NCBI GenBank assembly: GCA_949283125.1
Contig: CASDRK010000014.1
Span: 1-64,000 of the forward strand
Reading direction: 5' to 3'
DNA from: an uncultured Clostridia bacterium
GTDB lineage: Bacteria > Bacillota > Clostridia > Christensenellales > Borkfalkiaceae
DNA: 64,000 nt
A program made the position numbers and the translations under genes. Shown piece by piece: positions 34,846 to 43,357 of this stretch; positions within the stretch are counted from its first letter, which is position 1; each line of letters begins with the position of its first letter. The notes below the pieces were generated by a model. It was not told the origin of the DNA. It searched no databases and saw nothing but the letters and a program-made list of their open reading frames with translations.

Positions 34846-35874
34846 TTATCCGCGCGCGGCGGTCTGCGTCTCTATCTGAACGGCATGGCTTATGCACGGA
34901 ATGCTTTCGCCCTGTCCTGAGGACACCGTGGAAAGCAGCGCGCCCGTGGCGGCGAACAGCACGCGGCGGAACAGCCCGCTTTTCAGCATTGACATCACGT
35001 ACGAGTTGAACACCACGGCGCTGCAGCCCGCGCCGCTTCCGCCCTGAAATTCGTCTTCTATAACTTTATATATTATCTCGCCGCAGTCCACGTGGTTGCA
35101 CGATATGTCAAATCCCTTTTCCCAGCACAAATCTTTTAGTATTCTGCTGCCCAGCGCGCCCAGATCGCCCGAAAGTATCATGTCGTAGTCCTCGGGCGAA
35201 GTGTCCGTGTCGCGGAAGTGCTGCACCAGCGTGTCGGCGCAGGCCGGCGCCATGGCCGCGCCCATGTTGTTCACGTCGGTCACGCCGTAATCCACGACCC
35301 TGCCTATTGTTGCGTTGGCTATGCCCGCGCCGCCCCCGCGCGCGGATATCACGCATGCCCCCGCGCCCGTCACCGTCCACTGCGCCTGCGGCGGACGCGT
35401 AGTGCCCTGCTCAAGCGGATAGCGGTATTGCCGCTCCGCCGAAGCGAAATGGCTGCCGGTCGCGGCCACGGCGTTTTTTATATAGCCGGCGTTTACCATG
35501 GCGGCGGCCAGCATTATGCTCTCCGACATGGTTGAACACGCGCTGTACACGCCCAGAAAGGGTATTTCAAAGTCCCGCGCGGCAAACGACGCCGAAATTA
35601 TCTGGTTCAGCAGATCGCCCGAAAACAGCGCGTCCACTCTGCCGCGCGCCAGTCCCGCGTTTTCAATCGCGCAATCTATTGCGCAGCGCAGCATCTTGCA
35701 TTCGGCCTTTTCAAAGGTGCTTTCGCCGAACATGTCGTTTTCCAGCGCTCTGTCAACGTATTGTCCGACTATGCCGGCGCACTCTTTCGGGCCGGCAACG
35801 GTGCCGGTAGCAGTTATTTTCGGCATGTTTTTGAAATATATGGTGTGTCCGCGCGCAGGCTTTTTAAGTTGCAT
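34846..35874 (-). CDS. spoVAD: Stage V sporulation protein AD
   Basis: A 342-residue soluble, thiolase-fold protein that binds dipicolinic acid in the SpoVA system. Recognisable segments are GTVAGPKECAG near the start, SGDLLNQI, GVYSACSTMSES, TGAGACVIS, GAAMAPACADTL and SIPCISHAVQ near the end, in the same order as in Bacillus SpoVAD. The start at 35874 matches the family start. There is no ribosome site, and a sigma-G-like promoter ends 7 bases before it, so translation may be leaderless. Confidence 0.93.
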   Translation of the reverse strand: MQLKKPARGHTIYFKNMPKITATGTVAGPKECAGIVGQYVDRALENDMFGESTFEKAECKMLRCAIDCAIENAGLARGRVDALFSGDLLNQIISASFAARDFEIPFLGVYSACSTMSESIMLAAAMVNAGYIKNAVAATGSHFASAERQYRYPLEQGTTRPPQAQWTVTGAGACVISARGGGAGIANATIGRVVDYGVTDVNNMGAAMAPACADTLVQHFRDTDTSPEDYDMILSGDLGALGSRILKDLCWEKGFDISCNHVDCGEIIYKVIEDEFQGGSGAGCSAVVFNSYVMSMLKSGLFRRVLFAATGALLSTVSSGQGESIPCISHAVQIETQTAARG

Positions 35875-35881
35875 ACGCCCA

Positions 35882-35910
35882 CAGTATGCGGCGCCGCTTA
35901 ATATTTATGC
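35882..35910 (-). promoter_or_regulatory. Sigma-G-like (forespore) promoter of spoVAD
   Basis: On the minus strand GCATA (35906-35910, fits GHATR), 17 bases and CATACTG (35882-35888, six of seven to CATNHTA). The usual spacer is 18. Confidence 0.6.
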
Positions 35911-35927
35911 GCGCGCGGTCATATAAT
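35899..35927 (+). promoter_or_regulatory. Sigma-E-like (mother-cell) promoter of yunB
   Basis: TAATATT (35899-35905, full match to KMATATT), a 14-base spacer and CATATAAT (35920-35927, seven of eight to CATACANT). It overlaps the opposing sigma-G-like site and ends 5 bases before the yunB start. Confidence 0.65.
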
Positions 35928-35932
35928 GGGGT

Positions 35933-36580
35933 ATGAAAAGGCGAAGGTTCAGGCTGAAAACAAAAATAATCATTGTCGCCGCGGTCGCCGCACTGATTGC
36001 TTTCGCCGTCATCTTTTTCAACAACGCCGCGGCCGTGATGCTCGCCGTCGGTTCGGCGCAGCTGCGCGCCATGAATACCCGCGCCGTTAAGGAGGCGGCG
36101 GAGGAGGCCTTCGGCAACACCTCCTATGAGGACATAGTGGACATTGCCTACGCCGACGACGGCTCCGTGGCTGCCATCACCGCGCGCAGCGCCCGCATCA
36201 ACGCCATAGCCCGCAACACGGCGTATCTTACGCAGAGCAGGCTCGGGGGGTTGAGCGCGCAGGGGGTGGAAGTTCCGCTGGGCGCTTTTACCGGCATAGA
36301 GGCGCTGTCGGGCTACGGCCGCGCCGTTAACGTAAAGCTCGTGCCGGTGGTTTCGGCGGAGTGCGCGTTCGTTTCCCGTTTTTCGCAGGCCGGCATCAAC
36401 CAGACGATACATTCGGTGTACATCGAAGTGGTCACGGACATAACCATAGTTCTCGCCGCGCGCACGGAACGCGTCCTCGCTTCGGTCGAAGTGCTCGTCT
36501 GCGAAAGCATAATCAACGGCAAAGTGCCCGAAGTGTATCTGCAGGGCGGACTGCTCGGTTCGGGCGCGCTCGTGCCGTAG
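35933..36580 (+). CDS. yunB: Sporulation protein YunB
   Basis: 215 residues with a basic N-terminus and one membrane segment (about 10-30), then the YunB signatures IPLGAFTG-like (VPLGAFTGIEALSGYG), VKLVPV, SQAGINQTIHSVYIEV and the closing GKVPEVYLQ. In Bacillus subtilis yunB is a mother-cell gene needed for efficient sporulation. The ATG lies 5 bases after a sigma-E-type -10 box, so there is almost no leader. It is divergent from the forespore gene spoVAD. Confidence 0.88.
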   Translation: MKRRRFRLKTKIIIVAAVAALIAFAVIFFNNAAAVMLAVGSAQLRAMNTRAVKEAAEEAFGNTSYEDIVDIAYADDGSVAAITARSARINAIARNTAYLTQSRLGGLSAQGVEVPLGAFTGIEALSGYGRAVNVKLVPVVSAECAFVSRFSQAGINQTIHSVYIEVVTDITIVLAARTERVLASVEVLVCESIINGKVPEVYLQGGLLGSGALVP

Positions 36581-36695
36581 CGCGCCGTCGGCGCATGCCA
36601 GACGTTCGGTTCGTATCGTTTCCGTCCGTCGCGCCCGACATGATAATTCGCCTTTTTAACTGTTGCGCTCAACAGTATGATCCACCAAAAGCAAG

Positions 36696-36727
36696 GGCGG
36701 CGCAGACCTTTTCAGGTCTGCGCCGCC
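36696..36727 (-). terminator. Probable terminator of pheST
   Basis: A perfect 14-bp stem (36696-36709 with 36714-36727) with a TTTC loop; on the minus strand CTTGCTTTT follows, a weak T tract. Confidence 0.55.
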
Positions 36728-36749
36728 GTCCGCGTCCGAAACAAATTTT

Positions 36750-39161
36750 TTATCTCAATGTAACGTTCAGGTTGCGGCTCAGATTGCCGAGTATCTTTTT
36801 CACGTATGCGTCGCACTTTTCAGGCGTTACGGCCTCCTCCGCGGGCGTGAACGTTACGGTAAAGGCCATGCTCTTTTTGTTTTCGCCCACCTGCTTGCCG
36901 ATGTATATGTCGAACAGCTTTACGTCCGTCACATATTTGCAGGCCGCGCGTATCGCGCTCTCTATCTGTCCGCACGTCACGTCCAGATCGGCCACCAGCG
37001 CAAGATCGCGCGTGACTTCGGGGAATCTGGGCAGCGGCCTGTATCTGAACGGGCGGGCGCAGCTCATCACGGCGTCGTAGTCGAGTTCGGCGATAAACAC
37101 GCGCCTCTCCAGCGAAAGTTCCTCGGATATGGCCGGGTCAAGCAGGCCGGCATATCCCAGAGTTTTGCCGTCGCAGGTCAGTTTTGCGCATACTCCGGGG
37201 TGCATGTACGAAAGGTTTGCGGGCTGATAATCGAACGTCGCGTTCAGGCTGTCGGCCAAAGCTTCCGTCACTCCCTTGAGTTCAAAGAAATCATAGTTGC
37301 CGAATATGCCTATGCAGATCTTCTTTTTTTCTTCGGGGAAATTTTTCAGCGGCAGTTCGCCGGGGATATACACTTTGGCTATCTCGTACAGCCTGCCTTC
37401 CATGTTGCCCCTGCGCAGGTTGCGCACTATCGTGTTGAGCATGGAGGGGGCGAGGGTGGTGCGCATCACCGAAAGATCTTCGCCTATGGGGTTCTTTATC
37501 TTTATGAACTTCCGCTCGTCGGCGTCCGCGGGTATCTTCAGAAGGTCTAAATCCTTTTCCGAATAGAATGAGTAAGTGGATATTTCGTAGAACCCCTGCT
37601 CCGAAAGCGTGCGCTTAAGGGCGTATTCGGCCTTCTGCTCGTCGTTGAACCCTCCGTTCGTCACGGCGGCGGTGGGCATGAACGTACCGGTTATGTGTTC
37701 GTAGCCGTACATTCTTATTATTTCTTCGGCAATGTCGGGATATCCGTCTATATCTTCGCGGTAGGCGGGCACGGCAAGCGTAAGCTTATCTCCTTCGGCC
37801 TGCGCGCCGAAACCGAGTCTCCTTAAAATATCCAGCATGTCCGCTGCGGGCACCGTTATGCCCAGCAGGTCGTTTATCTTCCGCATGCTCACTGTCATGT
37901 TCTTTGCGCCGTCGTGCGAGTACTGCGTCTTTACGTCGCGGCGGACGTCTGTAACCGTTCCGCAGCCCAGCTCCTCGATGAGGTGCAGCGCCCTGTTCAT
38001 CGCAAGCTCGGTGGTGTATTCGCTTACGCCCTTTTCAAACATGGCGGACGAATCGGAGTGCTGCCCCAGCGCGCGTGAGGTCTTTCTCACGCTGTCGCGC
38101 GCAAATTTGGCCGCCTCGAACAGCAATTCTTTTGTGTCGTCTTCTATCTCGCTGTTTAGTCCGCCCATTATCCCGGCGAGCGCCGCGGGCTTGTCGCCGT
38201 CGCAGATTACAAGGTTTTCGCGGGTGAGATCGAACTGTTTTTCGTCGAGAGTCACGATTTTTTCGCCGTCCTCGGCGCGCCTGACCACTATTTCCCTGCC
38301 GGACAGGGCGTCGAGATCGAACGCGTGCATGGGCTGTCCCATCTCCAGCAGCACAAAATTGGTTATGTCGACAACGTTGTTTATCGAGCGCAGTCCGCAG
38401 AGCGACAGCCGCTTTTTCAGCCACATGGGCGAGGGGGCTATCTTTATGTCCTTGACGTAGTGTGCGATGTATCTGGGGCACAGGTCGGGCGCAAGGTCTT
38501 TTACTTTTACGTCCTCGTCGCTGTGCACCGTGGTATATGAGCAGTCGGGGTGCTTCAGCGGCTTGTCCAGCACGGCCGCTATCTCGCGCGCGATGCCGAG
38601 GATGCTCTGGCAGTCGGGGCGGTTGGCCGTCACGCCGATGTCGAATATATAGTCGTCCAGACCGAGAAGCGGCTTTACGTCCGCGCCGTTTGCGAATTCT
38701 GCGGGCAGAAGGAGCAGACCGTTGTAATCCGCGCCTTCAAACATGTCGCCGCTTACGCCTATCTCCGCGCCGGAGCACAGCATGCCGTAGGAGTCAATTC
38801 CGCGCAGTTTGCCCTTCTTTATCGTCATCACGCCCTCAACCGTTACGTGATCCTTTGCGGTGGCGTAAACGGTCGCGCCTGTCAGAGCCACGGGCGCCTT
38901 TATTCCCGCGGCCACGTTGTCCGCTCCGCAGCATATCTGCAGAACGCCGTGTTCCCCGCAGTCTACCTCGCATACGTGCAGGTGCGTGCCCTCAACGGGC
39001 TCGCAGCGCGTAACTTCGCCGACCACCACGCCCGAAATGTCCTTGCCCACTTCGTACAGTTCTTCAACTTCGAATCCGCAGCCGAACAGTTTTGTGCTCA
39101 GTTCCTGCGCGGATACGTCTATGTCAACATAATCTTTCAACCAGCTTAAAGGTGCTTTCAT
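36750..39161 (-). CDS. pheT: Phenylalanyl-tRNA synthetase beta subunit
   Basis: 803 residues, full length: N-terminal MKAPLSWLKDYV, an EMAP/OB tRNA-binding domain (about 40-150), the B3/B4 editing region, the B5 DNA-binding-like domain and the C-terminal ferredoxin-like anticodon domain (FRYRPLPRFPEVTRDLALV). Forms the alpha2-beta2 enzyme with PheS. It lies 39 bases after pheS and follows CAGGAGA. The operon is controlled by a Phe T-box. Confidence 0.96.
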   Translation of the reverse strand: MKAPLSWLKDYVDIDVSAQELSTKLFGCGFEVEELYEVGKDISGVVVGEVTRCEPVEGTHLHVCEVDCGEHGVLQICCGADNVAAGIKAPVALTGATVYATAKDHVTVEGVMTIKKGKLRGIDSYGMLCSGAEIGVSGDMFEGADYNGLLLLPAEFANGADVKPLLGLDDYIFDIGVTANRPDCQSILGIAREIAAVLDKPLKHPDCSYTTVHSDEDVKVKDLAPDLCPRYIAHYVKDIKIAPSPMWLKKRLSLCGLRSINNVVDITNFVLLEMGQPMHAFDLDALSGREIVVRRAEDGEKIVTLDEKQFDLTRENLVICDGDKPAALAGIMGGLNSEIEDDTKELLFEAAKFARDSVRKTSRALGQHSDSSAMFEKGVSEYTTELAMNRALHLIEELGCGTVTDVRRDVKTQYSHDGAKNMTVSMRKINDLLGITVPAADMLDILRRLGFGAQAEGDKLTLAVPAYREDIDGYPDIAEEIIRMYGYEHITGTFMPTAAVTNGGFNDEQKAEYALKRTLSEQGFYEISTYSFYSEKDLDLLKIPADADERKFIKIKNPIGEDLSVMRTTLAPSMLNTIVRNLRRGNMEGRLYEIAKVYIPGELPLKNFPEEKKKICIGIFGNYDFFELKGVTEALADSLNATFDYQPANLSYMHPGVCAKLTCDGKTLGYAGLLDPAISEELSLERRVFIAELDYDAVMSCARPFRYRPLPRFPEVTRDLALVADLDVTCGQIESAIRAACKYVTDVKLFDIYIGKQVGENKKSMAFTVTFTPAEEAVTPEKCDAYVKKILGNLSRNLNVTLR

Positions 39162-39200
39162 GTCATTCTCCTGTAATTACCCGATCGATCGCGTATAAAT

Positions 39201-40226
39201 TCAGTCCTTGAACTGCTTCAGAAAGCGGACGTCGCCTTCAAACAGCAGTTTCATGTTGTTTATGCCGTATTTCAGCATGGCTATTCTCTCTATGCCCATA
39301 CCGAAGGCAAAACCGGTGTACTCGTCGGGATCTATGCCGCAGCCCTCCAGAACGCGTCTGTTCACCATGCCGGCGCCCAGCACTTCTATCCAGCCGGTGC
39401 CCTTGCACAGCCGGCATCCCTTTCCGCCGCATTCAAAGCAGCTGACGTCGACTTCCACCGAAGGCTCGGTGAAGGGGAAGTAGGAGGGGCGCAGTCTCGT
39501 CTTGACCGAACTGCCGAAAATTTTGCGCGCAAACTCGTCCAGCATGCCCTTCAGGTCGCACAGCGTTATGCCCTTGTCTACGACAAGTCCTTCCATCTGC
39601 CCGAACATGGGGGAGTGGGTGGCGTCGTCGTCGCTGCGATACACCTTGCCGGGCGAAAGAATTTTTATCGGCGGCTTCTTGTTCTCCATCACGCGTATCT
39701 GCCCCGCCGAAGTCTGCGTGCGCAGCAACAGGTCGTCGGTGATGTAAAACGTGTCCTGCATGTCGCGCGCTGGATGGTCTTTGGGCGTGTTCAGGGCGGT
39801 GAAGTTGTAGTAATCGTTTTCTATCTCCGGTCCTTCGTACACTTCAAATCCCATGCCGGAAAATATGTCCACGAGCTCGCGTATCACAAGCGTGTTCGGG
39901 TGGAACGCGCCCTTTTCGCGCCTGCGGCCGGGCAGGGTCACGTCTATCTTCTGCGCTTTGTAAAGTTCTTCCAGCTCTATCTTTTTCACCGTTTCGGCAA
40001 GCGTGTCGAACCGCTCGTTAGCCCAGTCGCGCAGCGCGTTGATTATCTTGCCCACCTCGGGTCGCTTTTCCTTGGGCACGTCGCGCATGCCCTTCATCAG
40101 CTCGGAAATTTCTCCCTGCTTGCCGAAGAACGCCATCTTCAGCTCGGCCAAAGATTTGCTGCTCTTTATGCCGCGCGTCATGTCGTCTATTTTGCGTTTC
40201 AATTCCTCAATTTTTTCTTCTATCAT
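39201..40226 (-). CDS. pheS: Phenylalanyl-tRNA synthetase alpha subunit
   Basis: Catalytic subunit, 341 residues. An N-terminal coiled coil (1-85) is followed by the class II core with motif 2 ([25 protein letters not shown]) and motif 3 ([16 protein letters not shown]). A CXXC-like [12 protein letters not shown] insertion is present, as in many clostridial PheS. The start follows GCGAGGTAAAAG. First gene after the T-box leader. Confidence 0.96.
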   Translation of the reverse strand: MIEEKIEELKRKIDDMTRGIKSSKSLAELKMAFFGKQGEISELMKGMRDVPKEKRPEVGKIINALRDWANERFDTLAETVKKIELEELYKAQKIDVTLPGRRREKGAFHPNTLVIRELVDIFSGMGFEVYEGPEIENDYYNFTALNTPKDHPARDMQDTFYITDDLLLRTQTSAGQIRVMENKKPPIKILSPGKVYRSDDDATHSPMFGQMEGLVVDKGITLCDLKGMLDEFARKIFGSSVKTRLRPSYFPFTEPSVEVDVSCFECGGKGCRLCKGTGWIEVLGAGMVNRRVLEGCGIDPDEYTGFAFGMGIERIAMLKYGINNMKLLFEGDVRFLKQFKD

Positions 40227-40261
40227 CTTTTACCTCGCTGTCTTTGGCACGTTTGCCCGAA

Positions 40262-40523
40262 TAAAAAATCCCCGCGTCGCAAGGACACGGGGAGAAAGCC
40301 TTCTTTCATGCTCACTCGGTACCACCCGATTTTTACGGTAAGGCAAACCTTACCGCCTCTGTTCCCTTTTACGCGGGGCGGCGGGGCGCGCTACTCGCTC
40401 TCTTTCGCGCGTCCGGCTCGCGGGTGAATACCGCGCAGATCCCCAAAAGCCTTCTTTCAGCCTGCGGAAGACTCTCTCTTTTCAGGGGACGCAGGTTGCG
40501 CGTCTGTCCCGGTCACAGCCGTT
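40262..40523 (-). promoter_or_regulatory. T-box riboswitch controlling pheST (Phe specifier)
   Basis: A leader of about 260 nt that reads uncharged tRNA. The T-box proper is GGGTGGTACCG (40317-40327 on the minus strand), a variant of GGGTGGNACCGCG. The likely specifier is TTC (40426-40428) in GGTATTCACCC, at the 3-prime side of Stem I, matching Phe. The intrinsic terminator is a GC stem at 40269-40292 followed by six T. The word GAAAGAAGGCTTT occurs twice in the leader. Confidence 0.92.
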
Positions 40524-40529
40524 ACTGCA

Positions 40530-40558
40530 ATTATATATTTTCGTCGCCCTGTTGTCAA
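40530..40558 (-). promoter_or_regulatory. Consensus sigma-A promoter of pheST
   Basis: TTGACA (40553-40558), a 17-base spacer and TATAAT (40530-40535): both boxes perfect. It sits 7 bases beyond the stop of the fumarase gene on the same strand. Confidence 0.85.
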
Positions 40559-40565
40559 CCGTTTT

Positions 40566-41087
40566 TCAGTCGTAAATGGAGTTGCCGTGGCAGTCGAACG
40601 CGACCACTGCGGGAAAATCGGCAACTTCCAGCCTGTAAACGGCTTCCGACAGCAGATCGGGGAAGGCTATGCACTCGCTCTTTTTTATCGACTGTGCGTA
40701 CACGGCTCCGGCGCCGCCTATCGCGGCAAAGTATATCGCGCAATTGCGCACTACTGCCCGCCTGACTTCGTCGCTCATTTCGCCTTTGCCTATCATGCCG
40801 CCGAGGCCTGCGTCCAAAAGCGCGGGGGCATAGCCGTCCATGCGGGCGGAGGTGGTGGGGCCGCAGCTGCCCGAAGCGCGACCGGGCGCGGCGGGACAGG
40901 GGCCGGCATAGTATATGTATGCGCCGCGCATGTCAAACGGCAGCGGTTTTCCCTCGTCCGTCAGCTCTTTTATCCTCTTGTGCGCGCAGTCGCGCGCGGT
41001 CAGTATCACGCCGTTCAGCAGCACGCTGTCCCCGGCATGCAATTCCTTAATTTCCTTACTTGTAAGCGGAAGCTTGAGTTTCTTCAT
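40566..41087 (-). CDS. Fumarase class I (or tartrate dehydratase) beta subunit
   Basis: 173 residues of the C-terminal swivel domain type: LKLPLTSKEIKEL, GDSVLLNG, TARDCAHKR, YYAGPCPA and GPTTSARMD, with CHGNSIYD near the end. It pairs with the alpha subunit to hydrate fumarate to malate. ATG at 41087 follows AGGAGG and overlaps the alpha stop by one base (TGATG), so the two are translationally coupled. Confidence 0.88.
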   Translation of the reverse strand: MKKLKLPLTSKEIKELHAGDSVLLNGVILTARDCAHKRIKELTDEGKPLPFDMRGAYIYYAGPCPAAPGRASGSCGPTTSARMDGYAPALLDAGLGGMIGKGEMSDEVRRAVVRNCAIYFAAIGGAGAVYAQSIKKSECIAFPDLLSEAVYRLEVADFPAVVAFDCHGNSIYD

Positions 41088-41923
41088 CACAGCACCTCCT
41101 TTTGCGCGCGCATGCAGTGGCACTGTATGTTTACCGCCACGGGAAGGCCGGCGATGTGGGTGGGGGCCCATTCGCAGTTCACGCCCAGCGCCGTGACCGC
41201 GCCGTGAAATCCCTGACAGCCCGTGCCGAGCGCGTTGATGCGCTCCAGCGCTCTCTTTTCTATTTCGGCTATGTCCTCCCTGTCGCTGCGGGTGCCGATG
41301 CCGCGAAGCAGAGCCTTTTTTGCAAGAAGAGTGCACGTGTCAAAGCTTCCGCCTATGCCCACGCCCGCAATTATCGGCGGACAGGGTCGCGACCCTGCAA
41401 GTCTGGCCGTCTCAACTATCGCGTCGATTATGCCGTCCGTGCCCTGCGCGGGTTTGAGCATGTAAACGCGGCTCATGTTCTCGCTTCCGAAGCCCTTCGG
41501 CATGAACTCTATGCTTATCTTGTCGCCCTCGACTATCTCCGTATGCAGTACGGCGGGCGTGTTGTCGCCGGTGTTTTTCCGCGTTATCGGGTCGCATATC
41601 GATTTTCTGAAATACCCGTCCTCGTACGCCCTTCTCACGCCGTCGTTCACGGCGTCTCTCAGGGCCTTGCCCTTTAGCGCCGCTTCCTGACCTATCTCCA
41701 TTAGGACTATCGCCATGCCGGTGTCCTGACATACGGGCAGGCGTTCCCTTTCCGCCAGTTCAAAGTTTTCGCACAGCGTTTCAAGCGCGAACTTCGCCGC
41801 GCCGTGTTCGGCGTCCCTCGCCGCGTACAGCGCGCGCTTGCAGTCCGGGGTAAGACTAACTCCCGCCTTCAGCGCCATGGCATATACAAGCTCTTCTATT
41901 TCTTTGGTGTCTATCGTTCTCAT
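41087..41923 (-). CDS. Fumarase class I (or tartrate dehydratase) alpha subunit
   Basis: 278 residues of the iron-sulfur dehydratase alpha domain, with candidate cluster cysteines in VCQDTG (C65), LGTGCQGFHG and the C-terminal CHCMRAQKEVL. Oxygen-sensitive [4Fe-4S] enzymes of this kind suit an anaerobe. Fumarase and L-tartrate dehydratase cannot be separated by motif alone; fumarase is the commoner. The promoter ends 7 bases before the ATG, so the mRNA is predicted to be leaderless. Confidence 0.88.
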   Translation of the reverse strand: MRTIDTKEIEELVYAMALKAGVSLTPDCKRALYAARDAEHGAAKFALETLCENFELAERERLPVCQDTGMAIVLMEIGQEAALKGKALRDAVNDGVRRAYEDGYFRKSICDPITRKNTGDNTPAVLHTEIVEGDKISIEFMPKGFGSENMSRVYMLKPAQGTDGIIDAIVETARLAGSRPCPPIIAGVGIGGSFDTCTLLAKKALLRGIGTRSDREDIAEIEKRALERINALGTGCQGFHGAVTALGVNCEWAPTHIAGLPVAVNIQCHCMRAQKEVL

Positions 41924-41930
41924 ACCGGCA

Positions 41931-41959
41931 ATTTTATTACATTTTGCGCCAAATGTAAA
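41931..41959 (-). promoter_or_regulatory. Promoter giving a leaderless fumarase mRNA
   Basis: On the minus strand TTTACA (41954-41959), a 17-base spacer and TAAAAT (41931-41936), seven bases before the start codon at 41923. No ribosome site is present. Confidence 0.7.
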
Positions 41960-41968
41960 TCAAATAAT

Positions 41969-41996
41969 TTGCCAAAGCGCGATTTTAATGTATAAT
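41969..41996 (+). promoter_or_regulatory. Promoter giving a leaderless CPBP protease mRNA
   Basis: TTGCCA (41969-41974), a 16-base spacer and TATAAT (41991-41996). The predicted first base is 42003, the A of the ATG. It faces the fumarase promoter across 9 bases. Confidence 0.7.
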
Positions 41997-42002
41997 GTAT
42001 GC

Positions 42003-42902
42003 ATGTCACCGCTTTTTGGTCAGGATGCGCACGGCGCCAAGGCCGGCGCTGTTTACAGCGCGGCGGTTTGCCTGTTCGTCGTCGCAAGCCTGATTTGTCA
42101 GTTGATAGTGTCGTGGGCCGGACTGCGCGGCGACGCGGCGGCGTATGCCGGATGTCTGTGCTCGCCCGTTGCGATAGCCGTTGCGGCCGCGCTCGGCTCA
42201 AAGCTGTGCGCCCTGCCGCTGCGCTCGGTCGCGCCCCTTTCCTGCTCGCCGAAATATTATCTCATTGCCGCGCTGGCGGTATTCGGACTGCTGTTCGCTC
42301 TTTCGCCGCTCAACGGTTTGTTCGTCGAGCTGCTCAGATTGTGCGGATATAAGCCGGCGCAAACGTCGTTGCCTTCGTTCAAGGGGTGGGGCATGGCCGG
42401 CGGAATAGCGGTCGTGGCGCTGCTTCCGGCCGTATTTGAAGAACTGCTCTTCCGCGGCTATGTTCTGCGCGGCGCGGCGCCCGGCACCGGCGGGATGGTC
42501 GCAATATTTTTGTCGGCGTTCGTCTTCGCGCTCTATCACGGCTCGCCCGAACAGACCATATATCAGTTTGCATGCGGCTGTCTTTTCGCCCTGCTTGCCC
42601 TGCGCTCGGGCTCCGTGCTGCCGTCCGTGCTCGCGCACTTTTTAAACAACGCCGCGATAATTGTTTTCGACGGGCTGTCGCTGCTCGACGCGGCCGGCAA
42701 CGTGGCAATGCCGCAGGCCGCGCGCATCGCCGTGACCGTAGCCGCGGCGCTCTCGCTCGCCGGAGCGACGGCGTGGCTCGTGCTCGACAAAAAGACCGTG
42801 CCGCGCGGCGAAAGGCGGCAGGTCGCCGATTTCTTTTTGTGGGGAGGAGCCGGCATCGGCATTATGGCCCTCGTGTGGGTGCTCAATCTGTTTTCGCTAT
42901 GA
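42003..42902 (+). CDS. CPBP family intramembrane metalloprotease
   Basis: 299 residues with about eight hydrophobic segments and the three CPBP (Rce1/Abi) motifs: EELLFRG, FALYHG and HFLNN, so it should be an active membrane glutamic-type protease. Bacterial members act in bacteriocin self-protection or signal processing; the role here is unknown. ATG 42003 is chosen because the promoter ends just before it, although the frame is open upstream into the fumarase antisense. Its stop overlaps the rlmH start (ATGA). Confidence 0.85.
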   Translation: MSPLFGQDAHGAKAGAVYSAAVCLFVVASLICQLIVSWAGLRGDAAAYAGCLCSPVAIAVAAALGSKLCALPLRSVAPLSCSPKYYLIAALAVFGLLFALSPLNGLFVELLRLCGYKPAQTSLPSFKGWGMAGGIAVVALLPAVFEELLFRGYVLRGAAPGTGGMVAIFLSAFVFALYHGSPEQTIYQFACGCLFALLALRSGSVLPSVLAHFLNNAAIIVFDGLSLLDAAGNVAMPQAARIAVTVAAALSLAGATAWLVLDKKTVPRGERRQVADFFLWGGAGIGIMALVWVLNLFSL

Positions 42903-43336
42903 TCTCCGTAAACATCGTATGCATAGGCAAGCTCAAGGAAGACTTCTATCGCGCGGCCGTCGCCGAGTACGCAAAAAGACTGTCGCGCTTCTGTAAATTT
43001 AACGTCACAGAGCTTGCCGAAGGCAAAAACCTCGAAGAAGAGGGAAAAAATATATTAAAGCGTCTCAAAGGCAGCGTCGTGGCGCTGTGCGTCGAAGGGG
43101 ACAAGATGTCCAGCGAAAGCTTTGCCGCTTACGTCAGATCGCTGTGCGACAGGGGCGAAAGCGTCACCTTCGTCATAGGCTCGTCCGAAGGCCTTGCGCC
43201 GTCGGTGAAGTCTGCGGCGCGCGTCCGGCTGTCCTTTTCGGACATGACCTTTCCCCATCAACTGATGCGCGTCGTTCTGTGCGAACAGATCTACCGCGCG
43301 TTCATGATAAACGGCGGCGGAGAATATCACAAGTAG
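42899..43336 (+). CDS. rlmH: 23S rRNA pseudouridine-1915 N3-methyltransferase
   Basis: 145-residue SPOUT methyltransferase. It begins MISVNIVCIGKLKEDFY and ends with the family C-terminus LMRVVLCEQIYRAFMINGGGEYHK; FVIGSSEGLAP is the knot SAM-binding loop. Slightly shorter than the usual 155-160 residues, mainly in the middle. It overlaps the CPBP gene by four bases, so it depends on that transcript. Confidence 0.92.
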   Translation: MISVNIVCIGKLKEDFYRAAVAEYAKRLSRFCKFNVTELAEGKNLEEEGKNILKRLKGSVVALCVEGDKMSSESFAAYVRSLCDRGESVTFVIGSSEGLAPSVKSAARVRLSFSDMTFPHQLMRVVLCEQIYRAFMINGGGEYHK

Positions 43337-43357
43337 CCGGCAGAATATATTATTTGC

